The position numbers and the translations under genes are program-made. The notes below the pieces were generated by a model that saw only the letters and a list, made by a program, of their open reading frames with translations, was not told the origin of the DNA and ran no database searches. Shown piece after piece: positions 48,016 to 57,884 of a DNA stretch of 64,000 bases. Position 1 is the stretch's first letter. Each line of letters starts with the position of its first letter. The stretch comes from Filobasidium wieringae (taxonomy: Eukaryota; Basidiomycota; Tremellomycetes; Filobasidiales; Filobasidiaceae): contig BCIV01000010.1 in the NCBI GenBank assembly GCA_001600055.1, positions 124,001 to 188,000 of the forward strand, written 5' to 3'.

Positions 48016-48608
48016 ATGACAAACGAAGCAAGTCGTTAAAGAAGTTCCCTTCCCATCTTGCCCTGCTAACGCTTTCACTTTGCAGCACAAGATCAGATCC
48101 CCATCAGTCCAGGCCATCCCAGACTACGACCTGGCAATGATGCAAGCCGCCACTTCCCCTACGCGCAAATCCAACCCCAGCCCAAAAGACCCCAGCTTCA
48201 TCTCCCGAATAACTTCCCCCAATCCTCAAGCACAGGCTCAGGCAGTAACGAGTCTGACCACGTTCGAAGATCCTGCGGGATTAGGGTTGAGCACATTGCC
48301 TACTATGGAACATGCCGATAAGATGGCTAAAGAAGGGGAACGGAAAGTCAAGCTAGGTGGGATCCTGCACAGTGGAAAGATGGTCAGTCGGCTCGTCTAT
48401 CCGTTCATTCTCGCTCCAGCTTATCGACTCGTACCGCCTGCAGCAACAAAAAGGTCAACACCTCCTTGCCAAATCCGACCTCATCCGCTCCCAAGCGGTC
48501 GAACTGACTCATTCCGAACGAGCCGAACATCCTCTCAATCGCAAGAAAGAGGTCGAGGTGTTGCCATTAGAGAGGCAGAGAGCAAGGGAGCCAGAGGGCG
48601 AAGAATGA
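48016..48608 (+). CDS. small hydrophilic protein of unknown function
   Basis: Exons 48016-48027, 48086-48382 and 48444-48608 give 157 residues. The first exon is only 12 bases (MTNE), followed by a GC donor (GAA then GCAAGT) and a good TTTGCAG acceptor. Any other donor here breaks the frame of the clearly biased second exon. The protein is Ser/Pro-rich at the start (SPTRKSNPSPKDPS), then has a conserved-looking core (TFEDPAGLGLSTLP, HADKMAKEGERKVKLGGILHSGKM) and a charged helical tail ending EPEGEE. No domain is recognised. It converges with SNRNP27, with 98 bases between the stops. The exon chain downstream of the first intron is solid; the first exon rests on the GC-AG splice alone. Confidence 0.65.
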
Positions 48609-48706
48609 AACGAGTGATATATTTCAGGAGAATATGGAGAGCAGAATCAGGTGTTTGGGGATATTAGGATCGTTTGCATTGTCGCTAGGATACACGTATA
48701 ATAAGA

Positions 48707-49762
48707 TCAATGCCACATCTTGGGCGCTTTCACCGGATCCAAAGGTCTTTACACACAGTTTCAGTCAGTTTCCAAACAACGATGCAGAAAGGAAAGTGGA
48801 CAAACCGGTTGAAACCTCCTCGTCGATTCATGTATTGTCTCCAGGTACGCTGCGTCTTGATCGTTGCGGCTCCTTCGACGTTTCCAGTCACCTTCTGGTT
48901 CTGTTCCGTGAAAAGAAAGATTAGTGTCGTATACGCTAGACACTTGTCGAGTGACTGACCTTGGTGGAACCGAACCCTCCGAATCCTAGCATGGCAGCCA
49001 TCGCATCCTCCTCACCGCCTTCCTCTTCTTCTTCTCCCTCTTCCCGGTCCTTATCGTCCTCCTCCTTGAGTCCAGACTCGTCGCCCTCCGCTTCTTGCCC
49101 GCTAAAAGTCCTCGGCGTATCCAAGTGCTCCCCACGTCCATTTCTAGGTCGTCTATAAGGAGCGGGGGACGTGCCTCTTCTAGCTCCCGAGGAAGGACCC
49201 TGACCAGGAATAGGTGGGACCGTCCCGGGAGTACTTGCTCTTCCATTATCAGCGGAATGCACACTTTCTCCTCGTTGAGCTCGCTGCGCTCGTTCAGCTT
49301 CACGTTGTCGTCTTCCCTCTTCTATCGAGCGCTTGTCCAATGGTCGAACGGGAGAACGAGATCGTTGTCGAGGAGCGGAAGGTGGTTGTCGAGTCGACCC
49401 TTGTGTCCTATTCTCTGATCCTCTATGACTATCCCTCTCTCGATCCCGATCATAACCTCGTCCGGGGTCTCGTCTTCGATCATCCTCGTACCTTCTCCCA
49501 TCATATCGTCCACCCCGATCACGTTCACCACGGTCTCTCCGATAGTCATCTTCGTAACGTCTAGAAGACCTGGAATCTCGGTCGTCGTATCGCTTGCTCG
49601 AGTCTCGGTCGTCCATGTCTCTTCGATAACCTGACGAGGGGTGTTAGAACAGGAACGATTTGATCGATTTGAGACTCAAAACTTACCTCCATCTGCTGGT
49701 CCTTGGCCGCCAGAATTTCTGCTACGAGATACGTCGCCTGAGTGCTCTTCTCTGCTAGACAT
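48707..49762 (-). CDS. SNRNP27: U4/U6.U5 tri-snRNP 27 kDa protein
   Basis: Exons 49762-49687, 49630-48960, 48900-48806 and 48746-48707; 293 residues. The N-terminal half is an RS/RD-type domain of Arg, Asp, Ser and Tyr (RYDDRDSRSSRRYEDDYRRD). The C-terminus is the conserved signature of the family: EEDAMAAMLGFGGFGSTK, then VTGNVEGAATIKTQRTWRQYMNRRGGFNRPLDPV, ending KMWH. Family knowledge: this nuclear spliceosomal protein binds near the U6 ACAGA helix and affects 5' splice-site choice. The signature is split over three exons, and the last exon is 40 bases. The RS domain is shorter than in animals. Residues 180-225 form an acidic Glu-rich stretch. It lies 216 bases downstream of AOS1 on the same strand, and a CACGTG at 49863-49868 may belong to its promoter. 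Confidence 0.92.
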
Positions 49763-49978
49763 CGTTGCAGTGGTTTGCGTCTGGTGCAAGGGATTGCTAT
49801 GCGAAGATAGTCTACCTAGCTAGAATCATATTACGACTTGTAGGTAGTGCAAGTGGACGTGTCACGTGACTAATACTTGCGTAAATAGCTGGGATATGCT
49901 CGAAATACGGTATAAACTCTACAATCCCCCCCATATTACTTCTATCTACTCAGGCCATATTCATGTCTGTTGTACCTA

Positions 49979-51451
49979 TTAAGAATCCTCCTCGACTCCC
50001 ATGGCCCATCTTGTTGTCGTTCCAGTTCCTCCCATCGTGTCCACTGCTAAAAAGTTCATTACGGGCTTTTCCTTCCTGCTCAGCGCTCGTAAGATGTCTT
50101 GTGCCAAGAGCCCTCCTAGAATAGCTGCAGTAGGGGCAAACTCGTGTGGTGATGCGAAAGCGAGGTGTCTATAATGCAAGGTTTAGGAAGATGTACAGGC
50201 AGGCAGGAATAGAGAACGTCAACTTACGATAGAACATCTTCCGGAGGCCCCTTCATGAACTTTTCATTTATGCCCCAGGATTTTCGATAATCGTCCGCAA
50301 TGGTCCTCAATTCCTCCAAGGTACTCTCTTCTCCTGATGGCAATGCACCCGCGTGTCTAGCCTGATATTCCCAAACAGCTGGCATCCTTAAATATGAGCG
50401 CTGACCCTTGACGTTGACGGAACCTAGCCAGTACTCACATTGTACTCCCAGAACTACATCCGGCACGGTGTCTTTAGTCTGATTCTTTGTTAGACCACGG
50501 AAAGGACTGCTCCCCAGAGCCTTCGAGAGAGGAGCGCAAGAGACCTTTTTCTTTTGCATTTTAGTATGAGCGTTTGCGGTTCCTGCTTGTCCAGAACCTG
50601 AAGCTGATCCGGAGCTGGAACGGAGCCAAGACACTCAGAACAAACCGGGTAGCGCGTTTATCTCAGGAACTCACGCCATGACCCATTCGTACGAATCGCT
50701 CAAGTCGGCAAAAATGTACCCTATGAATCCGTATGATCCCGCTCCATAGAAGAGCTTTCCCGTTCTTCTGCACGAGTTGTTGATTCGAACCTGTGTTACT
50801 CATGTCATTCAAGACAGTGTATCACAAGTCAATCCACCAGAGACTGACCAGCTGTTCTCGAGTCAGATCCGTTGCGCAAACGAGATCAACCTTCTCCTTC
50901 ACAAGGAATTCATCAATTTCAGAGCCCTTGTCGGCAGAATCGAACGGTAGAAGAGTAGCTTGAGGAGTGATGGTGACAAGAGGATTAAGAGACTGAATTT
51001 GAGGAAGAGCAGCTTGTACTTTCTATACGCAGGTTCAAGTTAGCTCCTTCCGTAAGGCATTGGGCGCGAGCTGACGAACCTTTTGACCGACAGCTCCTTC
51101 TGCTTCTCGGAAAAGCAATCCCGCACCCAAATCGACCTCGGTGACCTCCTTCTCGTCCATAACGATCAGTCTTCCAACTCCTGCAAGTACCAGGTTCTTG
51201 ATCGTTTCCTGAGCTAATGAGCGTAATGTGATGACAAGGATCGTAGAGGATCTCATTCTGTCACAAATACGGAGATCAGTATTTTTGCAGATTTACTGTT
51301 GACTCTGCCGCATACCGGTTTTGGGCCTCTAAACCCCATAGCCTGATCTGGCGATCATATAGAGATGCCTCAGCTGCATAAAGTGTATGATCAGCTCTGA
51401 TGCTATTGTACATGAGTCGTTTGTCAAACGGAACTGACCTTCCGTTATCAT
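49979..51451 (-). CDS. AOS1: SUMO-activating enzyme E1 regulatory subunit
   Basis: Eight exons: 51451-51439, 51373-51316, 51257-51080, 51022-50849, 50790-50675, 50614-50439, 50378-50228, 50168-49979; 351 residues. It pairs with Uba2 to adenylate and load SUMO in the nucleus. Seen: EAEASLYDRQIRLWGLEAQNRMRSS, the ThiF-type core with LVLAGVGRLIVMDEKEVTEVDLGA and LLFREAEGAVGQKKV, then LNPLVTITP, VCATDLTREQLVRIN, and the closing EFAPTAAILGGLLAQDILRALS and NFLAVDTMGGTG. It has no catalytic Cys domain, as expected for AOS1. The first exon is 13 bases (MITE plus one base). The sixth intron removes a stretch that would otherwise read through in frame but breaks the ...VLGVQ/SVWEYQARHAG continuity; this choice is inference. 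Confidence 0.92.
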
Positions 51452-51785
51452 ATTGGCAGAGCCTCCAGAAAGATCCATTTTTGTTGAATTCCAGACGTTC
51501 TACCGCAAAATCTTGAAGAGTTTCGATGATATAGGTCGGTGAAACCGGGGAATTCCTGCTACTACCGGTAGTACCAACAGACCTTCTCAAACGATACGAC
51601 CGCTTCTTGCTTCTCGCTTCTCAACAACCTCGAGAAACGAATATGCTCTTCTGTGATTACGTAAGATTCAGATTTCGATCGATAGCATATGGCACAATCG
51701 ATAGTCAAGCAAAGTTAGCAAAAGTTGGAGCAGACTGTTACCAGATCCGAACTTGCACAGCGACAGCCCGCCTTCCTGCATCCTG
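51452..51785. promoter_or_regulatory. bidirectional promoter AOS1 / PET127
   Basis: The start codons are 334 bases apart in divergent orientation. The region is mixed in composition, without an obvious TATA box. If the PET127 frame is extended to its most upstream alternative codon, the gap shrinks by 33 bases. Confidence 0.4.
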
Positions 51786-54700
51786 ATGATCGTTCCATAT
51801 AGATGCTGTAGGCTTTGTGCATCATCTGGCTCATCTCGATTGCGACTCGCACCAAACTCTTACAATCAACAAACGTTCAGGTGGAGCGCTGCAAGATGGT
51901 CTTCGACTGCTAATGAGCGAAGATCCTGGAAAGAGAGAACAGAGCTTGCAAGCAGGCAGAAAGACGTCACCCTCTTTCAGACGCTCTTCCGCAAAACGAG
52001 ACCCGGATCTGCAGCTGAATTAACCCACGACAAGGCTCTTGATCTTTCATTGTCATCTACGAATCCGTTGCCAATAGCTCGACCTACGAGAAAGTTTGGA
52101 TTGGATCGAGTATCGGTCCTTCCTCCCAAATTATACACTCCTGTTGAGAGTCTTCACATACCCACAGAAATCACAAAGAATGCCAACTACCTGGTACGAC
52201 CGATTTCTGCTACCAGGCGTAATACAAACAGACCTATTCCCCCAGAAGAGGTTGCCGGATCAACTCAAACCATCTACCAGACACTTCAAGCTCCAAAGAG
52301 AACGAAGCGTTTTAAGACCGGAAATTCCCGACCCGCGAGACGAGAGTATCATTGGTTAAAATGGAAATGGAACAGGAAAGATCGAGAACAACCTGTAACA
52401 GAGAGTTCCAAGGATGCCGAGACGAATGCAATATTCAAAGAACTTCTTGCCGGTTCTTTAATCAAGAACGATTCTCTAAAGGTTACCGAAAATTTAACGA
52501 GTAGCAAGGGGGTGAAAGAATCACATTCGGATGAACTGCCTATACCGGAAGGCAGAGTCATTGATGGTACGCCTCAGAGCTTGTCACGCTCATCATTTAT
52601 CGGCTTACATCCCAGTCTTTTGCACAGTAATCAAAGAAGAACATGAAGCTGGTATCAAATCGTACAAAATGACGGAAGTGGAAAAGAAGGGCCGGATAAA
52701 GGTACAACATGGGAAACTGAATGGAAAGGATATCAAGATTACAGGTGAGCTAGCACGGCAAATTCTTCAATCCACTGCTTACCCCGAAATCTTCACAGAG
52801 GTCTCTCCTATACTGGAAGTACCGGTTGCTCAGCTCAAGCGAGGTCTGTCCCGGGTATTGTTCAAGTGAGTATGTACACGTACCTATCATAGTAATCATC
52901 TCATCCTCCTCCACTCGCAGTCCTTCCGTACATTTCACTCGAGATCCTCGTTCGCATGTTTACAACTTTGACCCAGAACTGGAACGGGTCCCTCAAGCGG
53001 ACGAGTTCGCGTTCCATCGATTGCCACAATACGTCACGGCTTCGGAAGATCCAGATCTGTATGAGATGGTCAAGCAGAATGATCTCAAGTTTTATGGGTC
53101 GACTTCGACCCTAACCAAGGCACTGAGCCAGATTTACTTTTACATCAGTGGTGAGTGGTGCGAGGAGGTCCCAATATTTCGTTTTGGCTGACAACTGGTA
53201 TGCAGGGGCGAGACCTGTCAACCTGGATAACTTTAGCATCGCGTTCTCAAATGAGGTGTGTAGATCTCCCCTGTCGTTCAACCTAGCTAGATGCTGATTT
53301 TCACCTTTTCTAGCGACGAGACTTTACAGCGGGAGCCAAGCTGCCTGCTATGCTTTGGGTTCGATCGATGCCTGATGGGAAGTACGCCATCGACAACGAC
53401 AAGCGATGGGATGTGGAAGAGAACGTTTTATCTGATCTGGGTCGAGTTATGGAGAAGATGGTCACCAGCGACAAGAAAGAGCTTGATCGATTCCTGCTTT
53501 CCAGTCCAGAGTCGGCTGTCTCAGAGGAAGAGCGGAAGGCGCGAGAGGCCTACCGTTATTGTCGAGTAAGCACGTTGAGTTAGGCTTCAGTCGACTTGAA
53601 CTTAAGACCATCCAATACACAGGGGTCAACTTTGCTCATGCGGTCCCAACTGGATTGCCAGGACAGCCGGTTGCCAGGTTCTGGAACGTTCGATATCAAA
53701 ACTCGCGCTGCTGTTGTCATCCGTCATGATCGAGCCAACTACGAGGTATGTTGAGAGTGAAATTTTTTGACAAGGGCTGTTCTTACACCGTATCTGACAG
53801 GAAAATAGCGCTTATGACGTTCACAAGTTGACCGGGTTAAAGGAATCTTTCGAAAAAGAGTAAGTATGACAGCGCGCCTGTAGCTTCACGCGCATCAACT
53901 CACGCCGTAACCTTGTCAGATTCTACGATATGTCTCGATCTGCTTTCTTGAAGTACAGCATGCAAGTGCGAATCGGAGGCATGGATGGTATCTTTGTGGT
54001 CTATCACAATACTGCAAGGATCTTTGGTTATCAATATGTTTCGCTGTACGTGTGTCCTCATGCTCAAGTCTGTTTTCAATTGGCTCACCTAGCTTGCTAT
54101 ACAGTCAAGAAATGGACGAGATCTTACATGGAACGTCCGCAATGGGGGAGCAAGCGTTCAATATTTCCGTTACACTTCTCGAGAAGCTTCTGGAGGAAGC
54201 CACGGCGTTATCTCCCAAGCAGGTAAGTACACTTCAAAGCTGAAGACACGAGCCAGTTCTAAACTTCTCGACCTTGCTTAGACTATCAATCTGGTCGTCG
54301 ATGCGAACACCCGTGAATCTGGGCTGTACGCTTTCGTAACGCCTCAATCCGATTTGCCTATCGAAGCCGTACCTGTAGTGAGAATCAAGGTGCTTGCGGC
54401 GAGCTCGCTCAACGGTCAAAAGGTGGAAGGCGTCGTGGACTTTGAGGAGCTCAAGATCGATCCTGCAAAGATCGACTGTAAGTATTGCCTTGTTGAATTG
54501 GCTCGCTACCCACTGCTGACACTTGGTCTGCAGGGACTATCGAATACGAGATTGAGAAGACGCCGATGACCGAAGAGGGTTACTCTATCGCTCGACAAGC
54601 ACTCGCCTTGTCGCGTCGTAAAGCCACGAACATGACTTCGTTGAATTTACCAACAGGCAAGAGTGCTTCCGACATGGCAAGATCTCCCGAAGAGATCGAC

Positions 54701-54865
54701 CCGGAGATGGAGAAGGAAAACATGGAGAAACAAGCCGTTTTGAAATGGAAAGATCCAGATCATCGAATCGTTGCAATGCGAAAGATGGCACAACAGAGTG
54801 GACGGGATTACGAATCGCGGATGGCAGAAACCAAGGGAAAGAAACCCATCGTATGGACACCATAG
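51786..54865 (+). CDS. PET127: mitochondrial RNA-processing protein Pet127
   Basis: Twelve exons: 51786-52566, 52628-52744, 52799-52865, 52921-53150, 53206-53255, 53314-53565, 53623-53745, 53801-53859, 53920-54045, 54105-54222, 54282-54477, 54534-54865; 816 residues. The N-terminus MIVPYRCCRLCASSGSSRLRLAPNSY is Arg/Ser-rich and lacks acidic residues, as in mitochondrial presequences. Pet127 landmarks are clear: HFTRDPRSHVYNFDPELERV, KFYGSTSTLTKALSQIYFYIS, FTAGAKLPAMLWVRSMPDGKYAIDNDK, LLMRSQLDCQDSRLPGSGTFDIKTRA and GGMDGIFVVYHNTARIFGYQYVS. Pet127 is a membrane-associated mitochondrial protein needed for 5' end processing and turnover of mitochondrial transcripts in yeast, with a PD-(D/E)XK-like core (conserved DxxxxGTFDxK). 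The first 230 residues are poorly conserved. Confidence 0.93.
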
Positions 54866-54971
54866 AGGATATTTTGCATTTGGCTCACAGGATTATGTAA
54901 CCCGCCTTCTTTTCGGTTGTATAAAAAGTATAATTCACATTTCCGCTCCTCTCTCGTTTTGACGTCTGCAA

Positions 54972-55777
54972 TCATTGCAAGAACTTAGCCAGGTTGTCGA
55001 TTTCTGCATCTCCTTCAAGTCGCATCGTGTCCCATTCCACTAGAGCACGTGCCCCTAGGGATTTCTCATAGAATCCGATCGAAGGGGTGTTCCACTGAAA
55101 AGTGTCACCGTTAATCAACGTCTAGCTTATGGTTGTGCGATAACCGACTCACTTTCAGGACACACCACTCGATTCTTCCACAATCATTTTCCTTTGCGAT
55201 TCGTCCGAGGTGTCCGAATAAGACCTTGCCGATTCCGCTGTTTCGTCGTTTAGGCGTCACGTATAGGTCCTCAAGCTGCAATGTGAACGAGGTCAGAAAT
55301 GGCCAGAGTCTTTAGGGAAGACGGTACGAACCCAAAGACCGGGTTTTCCTAACCAGGTGGAGAAGTTGAAGCAGTACTGAAAAGCGACTGTTTCGTCAAT
55401 TCAAGAACATTCAAAGTAGTAGCTAACGTATCTTACAAGGGCCATTCCCAATGTCTCGCCGGGATTGCTCTCGGATCCCTCTTTTGCTAGGATGCAGTTC
55501 GCAAAGCCTTTCTCGAAGATATTGCTCTTGAGCTGTGAGTGTCAGCAACGTGGAATCCTCAGTTTTTATAGCTTTAGTTGAGTGGATAGAATTCCTTTAC
55601 AAGCTCAGGGGTAGCCTTGACCGCATCGGGTTCCTTTTCGTACACAGCGAGCTCCGTAATAAGTCTCAAGATATCGGGCTATAAGGCTAGTTAGTTTTGG
55701 GTCTCGGACGTGCTGTCAATAGGAATACAACTAACGATATCCGCTTCGGTAGCCTTGACAATATGGAAGTCGCTCAT
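54972..55777 (-). CDS. GNAT acetyltransferase, SSAT (diamine acetyltransferase) type
   Basis: Six exons: 55777-55736, 55678-55601, 55532-55437, 55376-55332, 55275-55153, 55094-54972; 168 residues, the usual length of SSAT1/SSAT2. It acetylates spermidine/spermine or, in the SSAT2 branch, thialysine and related small amines with acetyl-CoA. Seen: PDILRLITELAVYEKEPDAVKATPE, FSTWLGKPGLWLEDLYV, the acetyl-CoA loop RRNSGIGKVLFGHLGRIA (Q/RxxGxG/A), and the closing RIEWCVLKWNTPSIGFYEKSLGA. The tail LAKFLQ replaces the usual short end. All six exons are 42-123 bases, and four of five introns fall in phase 0. Which amine it uses cannot be read from the sequence. It converges on PET127, with 106 bases between the stops. 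Confidence 0.93.
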
Positions 55778-56610
55778 TGTGTTATGTTGATTGGAAAACC
55801 CTCTGTTCGCTCAACTAGATCGATCGATCTGAAAACTACTGTAGGAGATTTCCAAGTTCATACGCGAACAGGCAGGTAGGATCTCGGCGAGATCTCCGGT
55901 ACCGGTATATCCGCGGGCGGAAGCAAATTCGTTTCAGGCTGTCGTGTATAGTCTGACATGACACAGGCTCGGGAGACAGTCAATACGTGGTTTACTCTAT
56001 GAACTGTAGAGCATCTGCAAGGAGGGCGCTTCAACCGCCCGCCTCATAGTCGAGATTTTGGTCTTGACCTTCTCGATCTTTTACGATAAGTAGGACTACC
56101 CCTCTTGCAGGTTGATGTGTGCCTACTAGTAGGGCGTTTCAATCGGGCGTTTGCATCGAACTGCAGGCAGGCACCGTTCCCGCCAACGTCCAGCTTCTTT
56201 CTCCCTCTCACATTCGGCTTCCTGCTCATCTTCTCGCTCGGCTTGCTCCTTTTCTGGAGTCCAGGTAATGAGCGATTCTGACTTTGACCCGTAGGCGATC
56301 ATTGTACTATCAGTCAGTGATCATGAGCAAATGACGATGCATGCGCTTTCACCGTTCATATTCGAGCAAGAACACTTCCCTTCGGACATTTCAAGTAACG
56401 GCCATCAAGCTGTCTGGATTGTCAAATGGTGGACTCGCATGCTCCTGCGACGCGACGCAAAGTAGGGCGACGATTTTTTGAATGAGAGGTCAAACAAATC
56501 GAACGCAACCTTCCTTCTACATTGAAATCATTGGCATTTCTTTAGACCACGTTACAGCTCCATAGATCCATTTCACTCTGTCATCTGTTGACATCGACAT
56601 CTCACTCCGT
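55778..56610. other. intergenic, upstream of the acetyltransferase
   Basis: This 833-base stretch lies between two minus-strand genes. Open frames such as 56044-56229 are short and basic and have no support. No RNA gene or repeat was recognised. Confidence 0.35.
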
Positions 56611-57406
56611 TCACTCGGCATGTCTAGAGAGGTCTTTCCACATCTCCTTCTTGTCCTCGATCGCGCTTCCCTGTCGCTGAACACCGATACCATAGTCGTA
56701 CACCAACTTTCCTCCCTGCCAGCGCCAATTTAAGAGTCAGAACGTCGTTCTAGAAACTCCATAAAAGATTACTCACGAGAGCAGCGGAGAAGATCAGACT
56801 ACCCATTACTAATCCGGAAGCGAGTCCTTGCTTGGGAGTAGACATGTGGCCGGCAACGTTTCTACGTGCTCGCCAGATGTAGACCGAATAGGCACCTATA
56901 TTGAAAAACAGCGTTCAGCAAAAGGATCATCTGCAAACGAGAGCCCAAACTCACCGGTCAACAAGTTCAAAGCTCCGTGAATCGCCGCAACGTTAAAGGT
57001 ACGCTGAGGATAAGCCTGCAAAACAACTCCATCTTCGACCCTCTTCGTTCCCAAATGCTTGTAGATCTCGTAGAACTCGTGGAACCCAGTGATCATACTA
57101 GGTACGAGGAAGATCAACCCAGCCGCATTGGTGTAATAAGCGATCTGAGCCAAAAGCGGGGTGGATGGGAGTAAGGAGGTGAGGACTCGAGGAAGGTAGG
57201 GGCGGGAGTGGACGGCGATATCCGTCGAGTAGGCGGCGAGGAGGGTGGTCAGAGGGTAGTGGACGGTGATGGGATGGATTGGGTGTCCAGATCCGAGGAC
57301 GTTACCCAGGCAGAGGTCGTCTGCGATCGTCAGATCAAGCGTCAGTATGAGACGGACAACGACATCCCGCCTATCGGAACTCACGGTACAGTGAAAGGAT
57401 GCCCAT
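56611..57406 (-). CDS. DUF2231 four-helix membrane protein
   Basis: Exons 57406-57385, 57320-56955, 56895-56777 and 56715-56611; 203 residues. The protein begins MGILSLYHDLCLGNVLGSGHPIHPITVHYP; the HPIHPITVHYPLTT motif is the mark of the DUF2231 family, whose histidines are thought to sit in the membrane near cofactor. Four hydrophobic segments follow: LTTLLAAYST, IAYYTNAAGLIFLVPSMITG, TFNVAAIHGALNLLTGAYSVYIW and GLASGLVMGSLIFSAALGG. The tail is short and charged. In fungi the family has no known function; bacterial members are annotated only as predicted membrane proteins. The first exon is 22 bases. Membrane location is inferred from hydrophobicity. Confidence 0.8.
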
Positions 57407-57884
57407 GTTGTGTAGATACGATTGCGAATGAGACGGCTTGAGAGCTGAGTGGGATAGAGGCAAATGAAAGCGACGACCTCTGATCAAAGCATGTAAAGCA
57501 GTTTTCACGATATATCTCGTCTGCGACTGGCTCGAATCGCTGCTCTGCTGACGATTTCCATCACCTCATCGACGCGCTAGGCGCACTTGTGATGAATCTC
57601 GGCTCGGTCAGGGATCGCCCGATGCTCATTACGTCATGTAAGTCACGTGAGCTGGATTCCGGTAATCACATCATCGTTCATATATATCGTTTCATGCGGG
57701 GAAAAGACAAAGAGCAAGGCGCGAGGCGTGCAAAATACGTGGGCTATCCATCTATCGTGCGTTTTCGTTGGTAAGTGAGAGAGAGCAAGAATCGGTAGCG
57801 GTCATAGGCAGGTCCTGAAAGAGCGTGAGATGAGAGTCGTAAAGAAGTAATGTCGTGGGTGTAGGTTAGATTGAATTTTGACGT
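57407..57884. other. intergenic, upstream of the DUF2231 gene
   Basis: These 478 bases lie between two minus-strand genes. CACGTG occurs at 57644-57649 and an ATATATAT tract near 57680. No gene was seen. Confidence 0.35.

Noticed and set aside
47757..48017. An 86-codon minus-strand frame starting MVDSDRSSRR
   Set aside because: Its ATG overlaps the plus gene ATG in a CATG palindrome, leaving no room for separate leaders, and no family or splice evidence supports it. It could be a real short gene only if RNA shows it.
50776..50794. A tRNA B-box-like GGTTCGAATC on the minus strand
   Set aside because: It is formed by the acceptor and first codons of AOS1 exon 5. No A box or cloverleaf is found upstream.
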